64,000 bases of DNA from contig NZ_CP014222.1 of assembly GCF_000969645.2 (NCBI RefSeq), positions 1,801,740 through 1,865,739 of the forward strand. Reading direction: 5' to 3'. The position numbers were made by a program, and so were the translations under genes. Below are positions 18,371 to 26,835 of the stretch, piece after piece. This DNA comes from Janthinobacterium sp. B9-8. GTDB lineage: Bacteria; Pseudomonadota; Gammaproteobacteria; Burkholderiales; Chitinibacteraceae. The notes below the pieces were generated by a model. That model made no database searches. It was not told where the DNA came from and worked only from the letters and a program-made list of their open reading frames with translations. Each line of letters begins with the position of its first letter. The stretch's first letter is position 1.

Positions 18371-18390
18371 AGTAAGTAAATATACTTACT
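18371..18390. promoter_or_regulatory. Perfect palindrome between tssA and vgrG
   Basis: AGTAAGTA and TACTTACT face each other across AATA immediately after the tssA stop. The region toward vgrG is AT-rich, with a weak sigma-70-like pair on the minus strand (TTGTCA at 18353-18358, TGTAAT at 18328-18333, 19-base spacer). It could be an operator for a separate vgrG transcript or an mRNA hairpin; the stem is too AT-rich for a strong terminator. Confidence 0.4.
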
Positions 18391-18391
18391 A

Positions 18392-19480
18392 TCAAGGCAA
18401 CACCCCCAACAAGGACCAGAGTCTTCTGGCTTCTGCGTCGCTGGAAATCAGCTCGGCCAGTAAATCTCTGAGCGGTTTATTACCCCACTCCACGCTGCGA
18501 TAGATCAGATAGGGCACGGGGCTGTGGGGCTCGGTTCGGGCAAGGTAATCGGCAATTAGCTGCAACTGCCGGTAGGCTTCTTCGCGGCTGGCGGGCTGTA
18601 AAAACGGCAGCGGGTCGGGCTTTTTTTCTACCGGGCTAGGCAGCACAATATCGGGGACAATTTGCAGGGGCTGTGGATGCATAGCTAGCCAATCCTTCAG
18701 AATAATTTCAAGCTCCTGCATCAGCAGAAACAAGGGCTGAAAAGTGGGCGCATCATTGCCCATTTTCTGATCACAGGTTTGCGACAACTCAAGCATTTGC
18801 AGCAAACCATGAACCATAAAACCATGGGCACTGCGTAGGATATTGACATCCACAGCACGAATAGCATCATTCACTTTTTGTGCTGTTTTTTTGGCGGCTT
18901 CAAGCAAAGGGAGCGCGGATTTACTGGTGGCTTTTCCCTGATCCAGCCCAAGATGTTTCTGACACATTCGCCAATCAGCCAAAGTAAAACCATCCAGATC
19001 GCTACGCTGATCCAGCACAGGCAAGGGCATACGTGATAAAAGCAGGGTGCTATAAGCATGCACGCCCCAAGCTAGCGGCCCTGTGCGATAGCTCATATCG
19101 CCATCTTGCGGCAAAGGATGCACCGTATCCCAATAACGCTGACACAGCCCCAAGAGCAAGCTTAGCGCAGCGCTTAAGCCTTCAACCCCGCGTCGGTGCA
19201 TCCAGGCCTCGCCCAGCCAAACGGCCACCGTTAAATCTTTGCTACGACTTTGTAGAATTTGCCGGCCTAGTTTTTCAACCGTAGACCAATCGCCGCGCTT
19301 TACTTCGGCTTGCCAAATACCGGTAGGCAGGCTGGTATCGTCTTCCCTTTTGGCTTCGCGCAGCAAATCGTATTCCGCTTCATAGCGGATTGAGATACCG
19401 CAAGGGGCATCCTGCGAAATAGGCTGCAGCAGCGATTCCAGACTGCCCTGTAAACCGCCGGGCTTGATTTCTACGCTCAT
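18392..19480 (-). CDS. tssA: T6SS protein TssA
   Basis: TssA caps the growing sheath-tube and helps assemble the baseplate. The 362-residue protein has the ImpA N-terminal domain (LLQPISQDAPCGISIRYEAEYDLL near residues 18-40, then WLGEAWMHRRGVEGLSAALSLLLGL). The C-terminal part (AYRQLQLIADYLARTEPHSPVPYL, residues about 303-326) matches the second conserved TssA motif, and the protein ends soon after, so it belongs to the shorter TssA class. Its ATG overlaps the tssM stop (ATGA). Confidence 0.9.
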   Translation of the reverse strand: MSVEIKPGGLQGSLESLLQPISQDAPCGISIRYEAEYDLLREAKREDDTSLPTGIWQAEVKRGDWSTVEKLGRQILQSRSKDLTVAVWLGEAWMHRRGVEGLSAALSLLLGLCQRYWDTVHPLPQDGDMSYRTGPLAWGVHAYSTLLLSRMPLPVLDQRSDLDGFTLADWRMCQKHLGLDQGKATSKSALPLLEAAKKTAQKVNDAIRAVDVNILRSAHGFMVHGLLQMLELSQTCDQKMGNDAPTFQPLFLLMQELEIILKDWLAMHPQPLQIVPDIVLPSPVEKKPDPLPFLQPASREEAYRQLQLIADYLARTEPHSPVPYLIYRSVEWGNKPLRDLLAELISSDAEARRLWSLLGVLP

Positions 19481-22400
19481 GGTGCCCCCAATGGCTTATC
19501 AGAATCAGGCAGGGTAATTTGCCTAAAAGGCGACACCGGTGCTTTCAGTGGCAAAGCATTAAGCAGCTGAACCGGCAACAAGGCTTTGGCCCCCACGGCG
19601 CTCATGCCGAAGCGGGCAAACATCTGCGCCCGTGGTTTAGCCGGGCCACTCATCGGCAAGCTAAACAACATGGCGGGATAGCTAAACTCGTCTTGCAAAA
19701 CCATGCCGGGCGGCGCTTGATGATGGCGCAGAAAATGCAACAAAGACCATGCGCCAGCGTAGCGCCATTCAGCACTTTGATTAAGCACCATTAAGGCAGG
19801 CTGAGTGTTTTCTTCAATAGGCAGCTGCGGAGACTCCTCCGCCCAGCGAAGTGAAAACACAATGGGCTGGCCCAGCAACCAGCGCTGTTTAGCCCTATCC
19901 CCCAGCGGAAAACGCATACGCTGCGTACCCACCATCAGGCCCCATTCAATCACCTGATCGGCCCCCTGCTCTTTATCTTTATCACTACGCCATTGCACAT
20001 CGATATCCAGCCCCAATGGTTGAGGCTGCTCGGCGCTGCCTCGCATTAGAATGGGGCCAAGCAGGTCGCGGCTATGTTGCAAGCCAAGTAAAAATAGCCG
20101 GGCAGCATCCCGGTTGGGCGATTCATTATCCTCAAGCCCAGCCTGTGCGGCAGGCAGATATAAATCAATTAAGCGCAGCAAGGTTGTTACCCGTTCAACA
20201 TCGGCATCAGCTGCATTTCCTTTGGCGGAAAAAGGGAAACGCCCGGCCAGATATTGATTAAAAAACACTGATAACTGCTGCCAAGCATAGGCACTATTTT
20301 GCGCTCTTAACCCCTGACAGCGCTCATTAGCCATATTGACCAGCTTTTGCGCCCGTTCAAAAAAGTAGCCCGGGCCAGCGGGCAATTCAACCTGCCGAAG
20401 TACGCCATGGCAGGTACTGGCATCCATCTCATTTAAATCTTTACCAATCAGCTGGGCCAACAAAGCCGGGCCGCTATCGGGGGCTTTTTCTTTCATTTTC
20501 TTCAAATCTGCAGCCAGTCCTTTCCAGCGCAAAAGGGTCTGCATATCTTTTACCGGCAGCCCCTTAGGATGCGCCGCCAGCCACTCCAGCACCACGCCCT
20601 GATTAATCGCCACGGTGGCCAGCTGCTCCAGCTGCCGGTTGAGATACTGCTGTAATTCCAGCGGGTTATTCGCTTTAAACCCTTTAAAGCTGGCGTTTTT
20701 CTTGCCATCCCACCAGGAAAAAGTGGCTTGCTTAGGCTGGTAAAGCGCTAACTCCGCCAGCATGCCATCGGCTTGGCGTAAAGAAGTAAGCGCACGCTCG
20801 TTCATTTCTTTAATCAATTCAGCCGATAAATCAGCCCGCCCCAAATCCAGCAGGGCGGCATTCACTTCGGGGGCGGTGCGGATCAGCCCTTCCATGCTGT
20901 CTGCCGCATTTCTTTGCCCCTGATCCTCCACCGCCTGCCCGGCCATGGCATGCCACATTGCATGAGCAGCGCTGTTTTTGGCCATGCCACCCAGCCCTGC
21001 ACGATAAGCATCGGGCACTTTGCTTAAATTCTGAGCCTGATATTGCTGGCGTTCCTGATAAATTTGCAAAGCGGCGGCCAGCTTGGTCTCGTTCATTTCA
21101 CGCAGGCCGCCGCTCACTTTCAAATGCCCTGCGGAATGTGCGCCCACCACAAAATTTTGCTGCAAAAGATATTTAATGGCCGCTTGCAGTTGCAATACAT
21201 CTTCTTTTAGGCCCACTTCCCCGCGTGAAGTCAGTGAAGAATCCCGATTAGACCAGCGCTCTTTAAATGCTTTTCTTTGCTTGGCCGCATGCTTTTCGAT
21301 GGCAGATACCGCATCTTTTCCGATCAGGGCGCTTGATTTTGCCTGGCTGAGCAGTGCCGAATAGCCGGGTACCAGATCCTGCCCCGAAGCATTACTCCAT
21401 GCACTATTTGTTGCAGCAATCAGCTGCTTAAGCAGAGTGATTTGCTGACTTAAATGACTTAAATCGGCATAACTATTGTGCTGAGCACCTTGCAGCTCGG
21501 TCAGCTCTGTTTGCACACTATCAGCCGTTTCAATAAAAGTCGCATCCGCATACAAGCGGTTCAGCCAGTGCTGCATTAAGCCATCAAAGTGATGCGTGGT
21601 TTCCTGTGCTGCCGTTTGCAGCTGAATGGGTTTTCCCATCCACAAAGCATATTGAGAAAGTATGGTTTCTAGCCGATGCCGCAGTGGCAAACGCTCCGGG
21701 CGAAAATCACCTTCCCACAAGCGTTGAGATAGCTCGGTGAGCTGGCTTAGCGCATCTGGCCCACCACGAAGCGCACGGTTATATAAAGTCACATTTTTTT
21801 CCAGCACACCCGCCTGATGGACTAAGTGCTGCGTAGCAATATAGCTGGGCCAGGTTTCAGGGCTGGCCGTATCATCACCCATCTTTTTATCGCTATTGGC
21901 CCCTTCTGCCTGTAGCGCCAATAAATCTGCCTGTATGCGCCGCTTTGCAGGAACAAACCATTCTGTCTGTAACAAACTGGCCATTTTTTCAGCCAAATTC
22001 CGGTCAAAATGGCTAAATAATGAGCTAGGGAAAACAATACTTTCATAATTTAAGCGCGGCACAGCAAAGAGCGCCCGCCATAAAACCTCCGCCGGCTGGC
22101 TATCCGCATCTGCAGAGGCAGATCCGCTGCCGACGGCGCTTAAAGCACGGCTTAAGCTAAGTGCATCCTGCCGCTCTGCCTGCCATACCCAGGCCATGGA
22201 TAAAAACCACAATGCGCAAAAAATAAGCGTCGCCAGTCTGGCAAAGCGGTGCCAGCGCTGGCGCAGCGACATAATCCGCACAATGGGCTGCGCCAGGCCG
22301 CGCTCGGCGGCAATACGCTGACGAAGTAAACCCGAGCTAAACACGGGAAGATCCGGCACGGCTAGCTCTGGCGAAAAAACATCAGTTTCTTCTTGTTGAA

Positions 22401-23262
22401 CAGCGTAGCCCGCTGTGCAATAGAGCCCACGCAAAACAGGCGCATCGCCCATGGCATTGCTCTGAAAAGCAGCGTCTGCCAGCGCATGCAAAGCGGCACG
22501 CAGCGCGTCAAATTGCCTTGGCAGCAAATACAGTGCATCGCTCACGCCCCCGTTTAAAGTGGCAATTTCGCAGATGCAATCTCTCAACTGCCTTTGCATT
22601 TGCGCCACAGCACCATCAAGCTGCTCACGCTGATAAGCTGTAGTCAGCGGTAAGGCGGATGACCAGCCTAAAATACTGTCCTGAGCCTGATCGGGCAAAG
22701 ACTCGATCAGCTCATTCATCCCGGCGACTTCCTGCAGCCCCGTAATCAGCCAATATACGGGCAATGTTTGGCCAAGCTTTTGCTGCGCATCCTGAAACTG
22801 CTTACAGAGCGTGACATCCAGCGAGGCGTCTTTATTCATAAGCTGCTTGGCCGACACCGCCCAGATCACCGCATCCAGTGGCCTTTGCCCACGCACCCTG
22901 AGCAGTGCGCCCAACAAACGCCGCCAGGTAGATAAGGCCGCCAGAGCCCCTTCGGCCTGCTGATAAATATCGTGCGGGGGCAATAAAACTACCGCATCGC
23001 TGCTGTAATAAAAACGCCCAAACCACGCCGATTTCTCTGCACTTTTTAGCTGCCATGCACAGCAAAGCTGCTCGCTACTGGCTTGATCATCACCCAGCAA
23101 AAGCAGCCAGGGCACTTGGTAACGCCCTTCAATACCAGCGATTTTTTCCATTTGCCGCACAGCGTCAATAAACCCGCGGCCAAGCCGATCTGCCTTATTT
23201 CGCCATAGCCACCACAGTAGCAAAACGGCAACAATAATCAGCAAAACAATCAGCAGCTTCAC
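19477..23262 (-). CDS. tssM: T6SS membrane complex protein TssM (IcmF)
   Basis: TssM spans the inner membrane and joins TssL to the lipoprotein TssJ. The 1261-residue protein has one N-terminal transmembrane helix (residues 1-20) and another near 341-358 (LATLIFCALWFLSMAWVW), then a large periplasmic part with the IcmF-related and TssM C-terminal domains (FRQITLPD near the end). The position that carries the Walker A motif in many homologues reads LLLLGDDQASSEQ, so the NTP-binding Gly-Lys-Thr/Ser is missing. The start is GTG, supported by AGGGG about 8 bases upstream. The stop of a decayed tssL tail copy overlaps it (TTGTGA). Confidence 0.92.
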   Translation of the reverse strand: MKLLIVLLIIVAVLLLWWLWRNKADRLGRGFIDAVRQMEKIAGIEGRYQVPWLLLLGDDQASSEQLCCAWQLKSAEKSAWFGRFYYSSDAVVLLPPHDIYQQAEGALAALSTWRRLLGALLRVRGQRPLDAVIWAVSAKQLMNKDASLDVTLCKQFQDAQQKLGQTLPVYWLITGLQEVAGMNELIESLPDQAQDSILGWSSALPLTTAYQREQLDGAVAQMQRQLRDCICEIATLNGGVSDALYLLPRQFDALRAALHALADAAFQSNAMGDAPVLRGLYCTAGYAVQQEETDVFSPELAVPDLPVFSSGLLRQRIAAERGLAQPIVRIMSLRQRWHRFARLATLIFCALWFLSMAWVWQAERQDALSLSRALSAVGSGSASADADSQPAEVLWRALFAVPRLNYESIVFPSSLFSHFDRNLAEKMASLLQTEWFVPAKRRIQADLLALQAEGANSDKKMGDDTASPETWPSYIATQHLVHQAGVLEKNVTLYNRALRGGPDALSQLTELSQRLWEGDFRPERLPLRHRLETILSQYALWMGKPIQLQTAAQETTHHFDGLMQHWLNRLYADATFIETADSVQTELTELQGAQHNSYADLSHLSQQITLLKQLIAATNSAWSNASGQDLVPGYSALLSQAKSSALIGKDAVSAIEKHAAKQRKAFKERWSNRDSSLTSRGEVGLKEDVLQLQAAIKYLLQQNFVVGAHSAGHLKVSGGLREMNETKLAAALQIYQERQQYQAQNLSKVPDAYRAGLGGMAKNSAAHAMWHAMAGQAVEDQGQRNAADSMEGLIRTAPEVNAALLDLGRADLSAELIKEMNERALTSLRQADGMLAELALYQPKQATFSWWDGKKNASFKGFKANNPLELQQYLNRQLEQLATVAINQGVVLEWLAAHPKGLPVKDMQTLLRWKGLAADLKKMKEKAPDSGPALLAQLIGKDLNEMDASTCHGVLRQVELPAGPGYFFERAQKLVNMANERCQGLRAQNSAYAWQQLSVFFNQYLAGRFPFSAKGNAADADVERVTTLLRLIDLYLPAAQAGLEDNESPNRDAARLFLLGLQHSRDLLGPILMRGSAEQPQPLGLDIDVQWRSDKDKEQGADQVIEWGLMVGTQRMRFPLGDRAKQRWLLGQPIVFSLRWAEESPQLPIEENTQPALMVLNQSAEWRYAGAWSLLHFLRHHQAPPGMVLQDEFSYPAMLFSLPMSGPAKPRAQMFARFGMSAVGAKALLPVQLLNALPLKAPVSPFRQITLPDSDKPLGAP

Positions 23263-23345
23263 AATTTAACCCCTGATAACTGTGGATGTGCCGGATCAAT
23301 CCACACGTCAATATCCCGCCTGAGTAAACAGCTTATGCCCTTCAT
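23259..23345 (-). pseudogene. Partial duplicate of the tssL 3' end
   Basis: The gap between tssL and tssM contains a frame that ends in the tssM start (TGA overlapping GTG). It reads LLMKGISCLLRRDID, then IDPAHPQLSGVKL. The true TssL tail reads LLMFGVSHLFWRDIS, then IDLTHPPLSESKP. About 16 of 30 positions agree, and the DNA aligns without gaps from about 23360 down. It looks like a tandem duplication of the tssL tail that has diverged. An ATG at 23345 would give a 28-codon peptide coupled to tssM. Confidence 0.7.
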
Positions 23346-23371
23346 CAGGAGTGCAATCCTATTAGGCTGCT

Positions 23372-24118
23372 TCACGGTTTGGACTCGCTGAGCGGTGGAT
23401 GTGTCAGATCAATCTGCGAAGAGATATCCCGCCAGAATAAATGGCTCACCCCAAACATCAGCAGCAATAAAAAAGCCAGCATCAGTGCCAGCCGATAACC
23501 ATCTGGCAACATTTTTCGCTCGATCAGTTGCAGAGGCTGCGTCACACTCTGGCCGCTTAATACCTTACCCAGCAGAGCAGTATCCGGCTCTCTTTGATAT
23601 ACCTGCGCAAAAAGTGAAGTACACCATGCCTCGTACAATGCGGGATCCTGACGCAAGCGTCCGCGAAAACCCAGCACCAGCGCCATCAGATACACCGCCG
23701 CCAGATCGCGCTCGCTTGAGTCCTGGCGCTCAATCAAATGCGCGATCTCATCCGGCAACGCTTCCCCCGAAGTGCGAGTATTAAACAGGCGAAACTCCAA
23801 GGGCGCGCTTTGCCATGCAAGCTGACCACTCCACTCTGTAAACAGCAGCACCTCATCGATCAAAGCCACAAAAGCATATTGCACCGCCTGAGCGTGCATC
23901 TTGTTGGCTGCGCCAGCTTGTGTCATTACAACGCGATAGACCCGCCTTGCCAGAACGCTGGTTTCTTCTGCCACACGCAGCAAAAGTTTGTCTGCTGGCT
24001 CGGCGCTGCTCAATAAGCCGGGGGACAGCAACAGCCATTCTTCCCAAACCTGACAAAATGCCTGCTTCAGGGGCAAAGCGGCCTGCTGGCGCGCAAAATC
24101 AGTCATGATCAGCCTCAT
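23372..24118 (-). CDS. tssL: T6SS membrane protein TssL (DotU/IcmH)
   Basis: A 248-residue DotU-type protein of the T6SS trans-envelope complex. The cytoplasmic helical domain shows the family's YAFVALIDEVLLFTEW motif near residues 80-97, FNTRTSGEALPDE and VYLMALVLGFRGRL. One transmembrane helix lies near the C-terminus (about 211-229), and only about 20 residues follow, so there is no peptidoglycan-binding OmpA domain. Two starts are possible, ATG at 24118 or ATG at 24106; both overlap the tssK end. A diverged copy of its last 30 codons follows in the gap to tssM. Confidence 0.91.
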   Translation of the reverse strand: MRLIMTDFARQQAALPLKQAFCQVWEEWLLLSPGLLSSAEPADKLLLRVAEETSVLARRVYRVVMTQAGAANKMHAQAVQYAFVALIDEVLLFTEWSGQLAWQSAPLEFRLFNTRTSGEALPDEIAHLIERQDSSERDLAAVYLMALVLGFRGRLRQDPALYEAWCTSLFAQVYQREPDTALLGKVLSGQSVTQPLQLIERKMLPDGYRLALMLAFLLLLMFGVSHLFWRDISSQIDLTHPPLSESKP

Positions 24119-25460
24119 TCAGCACGGGGATATCGTCGCCCGCTTCAGGAACAAACAGAACAATACTGAGTGGATCAGTCGCTGCGTTTTGCGTAGGCAC
24201 AGCAATGCAGAATAATTCGTCAGGATGAAACCACTCGCCAAATTCATAGAGACTAAACAAATGAGTATCGTCTCCCACGCTATAGCTCACCTGCTCCTGC
24301 CGATCGAGTGGGCGACAAAGCACCCCGCGCATTCTTTGTCTTTGTAAAATTTCAAGTTGCGACATCGACGCAATCATCGCTCTATCCAGCCATAACCTTG
24401 CCGCATCATCGCCCGTGCCGCCTGGCATTTGCACACCAATCACCCACTGCCCACCCTGGCGTAAAGACAAAGGGGGCCTGATCACAAAGCCTTCTTTTTC
24501 TAATGCAAATTCGTTGCGGCGATAGCCCGCTTTAATCCGCATCACCGATTTCATAATAAAACCAATCACATCATCAAAGCAGGCGAGTAATTCTTCGTAA
24601 TGAAAGGCCCGAAAAGCCGGCACACCCGCCTGCGGGTTTAGCGCACAGACCGATCCTGCCACGCCATTCAAAATCAGATAAAGAGAAAGCGGATGCGCCA
24701 CACGGCTATCTAAAGCACTTTGCAACTCGGGCAATCTGGCCCAGAGCGCGGCAAGTTGCCGATCAATTCTGGCACTGTCGCCTTCATTGTTTTCTTGCAA
24801 AGCCTGCCTGAGTCGGCCAGCCAGAAAAGCACACTTAGCACGTACTTCAGTGCAAAGCGCGGCAATGCGCTTGCCAAGCAAAGATTCGGGCAACACTCTG
24901 GGCTGCGGTGCAAAATATTCTTTGCGGGCAAAGCCCCCTGCACCTTCTTCCACCCTAAGCAGCGGCAGACAAACACCATCGGCCCGATGCTGCTCATCCA
25001 GAATCGCCAGATCTGGCCGCCAGAAAGTCAGCACGGCAGGGGATTCTTTGCTGACTAAATCGGGGATATCCTTGCCATCTTGCGACACATAGCGCCGCCC
25101 GCTGGAATCTAGTTCACCCGCACGATAAAGCGGTGGCACTACCAAATAAAGGGTGGTTTGGTGCTGAGGCGATGCGGCTATCAGGTCTTGAAAATGAAGC
25201 TCCAGCGGCGGATGCACGCCAGGCCTGATACAAAGCCACAGCCCGTCTGGCAAAATGGCTTCCAGCGCCAGCACGCGTAAAGTGCCGCCGATCAAAGCCG
25301 CTTCGTCGATTTCCACATTCAGCACACCCCAGTAATAAGGCTGCGCTGCAGAGGCAAGCTGAGCGGCTAATATTTCGGCGCGCAAAGATTGCTGTTGAAA
25401 ATGCTGAGGCAAAAGCTGCATGCCCTCTGACCAGCAAATAGCTTCCGGAATTTGCGCCAT
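24099..25460 (-). CDS. tssK: T6SS baseplate protein TssK
   Basis: TssK links the baseplate to the TssLM membrane complex and forms trimers. The 453-residue protein has the TssK opening ICWSEGMQLLPQHFQQQ (residues 7-23), the LLPLLRVEE-like LPLLRVEEGAGG segment near 165, and the C-terminal half with YLILNGVAG and FHPDELFCIAVP. The length is typical. AGGGGATAAC directly precedes the ATG. It overlaps tssL, and a 101-base gap with a GTTGGGCGGAT repeat-like sequence separates it from tssJ. Confidence 0.92.
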   Translation of the reverse strand: MAQIPEAICWSEGMQLLPQHFQQQSLRAEILAAQLASAAQPYYWGVLNVEIDEAALIGGTLRVLALEAILPDGLWLCIRPGVHPPLELHFQDLIAASPQHQTTLYLVVPPLYRAGELDSSGRRYVSQDGKDIPDLVSKESPAVLTFWRPDLAILDEQHRADGVCLPLLRVEEGAGGFARKEYFAPQPRVLPESLLGKRIAALCTEVRAKCAFLAGRLRQALQENNEGDSARIDRQLAALWARLPELQSALDSRVAHPLSLYLILNGVAGSVCALNPQAGVPAFRAFHYEELLACFDDVIGFIMKSVMRIKAGYRRNEFALEKEGFVIRPPLSLRQGGQWVIGVQMPGGTGDDAARLWLDRAMIASMSQLEILQRQRMRGVLCRPLDRQEQVSYSVGDDTHLFSLYEFGEWFHPDELFCIAVPTQNAATDPLSIVLFVPEAGDDIPVLNEADHD

Positions 25461-25561
25461 GTTATCCCCTGAATGGTGATTTGTTTTTTTCTGGCTAAAA
25501 AGTCTTCTTACTCAGCTCTGTTGGGCGGATAAAACGTCTAACCCAAGCTACGCCCTGACTC

Positions 25562-26023
25562 CTAATCCCCACTCACCCAGCGCACGTCCTGGCTGTCTAA
25601 ATACAAAATCACATTTTTCTGCTGATCCAGCCTTAGCCGATGCATGCCGGGGGAGCTGTAACCGGCATACACCAAGACTACGGCCCCCCGCCGGCCTTTT
25701 ACCGGAGCGTCTGCCACATCCAGCCTTTGGCCGGGCACCAGTTCTTTGCTCCACACATAGAGCGCTTGCGGAAAATCACGCTGTAATTGAGCGCGTTGCT
25801 CAAACCACTGGGATGCAGGCAAAGCAAGGAGTTTTTTTAGCAGCTCTTCGTCATCCACCACGACAAGATCAATCGGGATAGGCGTGTCATCGTTAGCCTG
25901 TGATGCCACAGAAAACGACACGCTGCTTAGCTTAATGCTGGGCTTAAACATCGAGCAGCCCCCCACGGCTAGGCATAACGCCAGTACCTGCATAACAGCA
26001 AAGAGTTTAAGTGAGCCCTGCAC
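25562..26023 (-). CDS. tssJ: T6SS outer-membrane lipoprotein TssJ
   Basis: A 153-residue lipoprotein with lipobox AVGGC (Cys23), followed by a transthyretin-like beta-sandwich (IPIDLVVVDDEELLKKLLALPASQW). It anchors the TssLM complex to the outer membrane. The annotated GTG at 26023 gives a normal signal peptide; ATG at 25993 would shorten the n-region to almost nothing but remains possible. It is the first gene of the minus arm, divergent from tssB with a 229-base AT-rich region between. Confidence 0.88.
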   Translation of the reverse strand: MQGSLKLFAVMQVLALCLAVGGCSMFKPSIKLSSVSFSVASQANDDTPIPIDLVVVDDEELLKKLLALPASQWFEQRAQLQRDFPQALYVWSKELVPGQRLDVADAPVKGRRGAVVLVYAGYSSPGMHRLRLDQQKNVILYLDSQDVRWVSGD

Positions 26024-26252
26024 AGCATCCGCCCAATAGCTTACAAATATTTGTATTAATTATTTCTTATTATAGAAATAACTTTCTTAAAACTTCCAAC
26101 TAAATGTTTGCATTTACAAGACTCGTCTTCTAGATTCAACAAACCAAGCGATAAATTAAGCGGCCAGCTTAATGTGTTCCTCATAGGTAAGAAATCACGC
26201 TCTTCCAAAGTGGAACCCACTCAATCCGGCAGCTTACAACTATGAGGCCGTC
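26024..26252. promoter_or_regulatory. Divergent tssJ/tssB control region with dyads
   Basis: This region separates the two T6SS arms, so both promoters should lie here. It has a strongly AT-rich part near tssJ (26040-26100) with the palindrome ACAAATATTTGT (26043-26054). Nearer tssB is a perfect dyad ATTAAGC-GGCCA-GCTTAAT (26155-26173). I saw no sigma-54 promoter (GG-N10-GC) on the tssB side. The dyads are candidate operators for a shared regulator. Confidence 0.45.
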
Positions 26253-26819
26253 ATGACAGAAAGCACCCAACACAAACTGGATCGCGTTCGCCCTCCCCGC
26301 GTACAAATCACTTACGACGTAGAGATTGGCAATGCGATTGAGAAAAAAGAACTTCCGCTGGTGGTCGGCATTCTGTCTGACCTCTCCGGTCAGCCCAAGG
26401 CACCGCTGCCTAAATTAAGCGAGCGGCGCTTTATCAATATTGATAGAGATAACTTTATTGAAGTGCTCGAATCCATCAGCCCAAGGCTGGCGATTCAGGT
26501 GGATAACACCATTGCAGGGGATGGCAGCAAGCTCAATATCGAGCTGAATTTTTATGAGCCTAAAAGCCTGGACGATAAAAATGCAGCCGCAAAATCGACC
26601 GACTTCAATCATTTCGATCCGATCAGCATCGTGAATAAAGTAGCGCCGCTGAAAAAGTTGTATGAAGCCCGCCAGCGTCTGCGCGATTTATTAGGCAAGC
26701 TCGATGGCAATGATGATTTGGATAAATTATTGCAAGACGTGGTTGCCAATACCGAAGGCCTGAAAGAAATTCAATCGGCCCTGCCTGCCACCCCAGAGCC
26801 TGCCCCCGCAGCCGCTTAA
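26253..26819 (+). CDS. tssB: T6SS sheath small subunit TssB (VipA)
   Basis: TssB pairs with TssC to form the contractile sheath. The 188-residue protein has the family opening RPPRVQITYDVEIGNAIEKK, then ELPLVVGILSDLSG and FINIDRDNFIEVLESI, and a C-terminal helical region that binds ClpV in other systems. The tail is longer and Ala/Pro-rich compared with the usual 165-170 residues. GAGG about 9 bases before the ATG supports the start. It is the first gene of the plus arm, with tssC 16 bases downstream. Confidence 0.95.
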   Translation: MTESTQHKLDRVRPPRVQITYDVEIGNAIEKKELPLVVGILSDLSGQPKAPLPKLSERRFINIDRDNFIEVLESISPRLAIQVDNTIAGDGSKLNIELNFYEPKSLDDKNAAAKSTDFNHFDPISIVNKVAPLKKLYEARQRLRDLLGKLDGNDDLDKLLQDVVANTEGLKEIQSALPATPEPAPAAA

Positions 26820-26835
26820 TTGACGGAGAATCACC

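Noticed and set aside
25501-25561. Terminator between tssJ and tssK
   Set aside because: The GTTGGGCGGAT...GCTACGCCC words look like another dispersed repeat. No stable stem with a T-run could be drawn, so I did not call a terminator.
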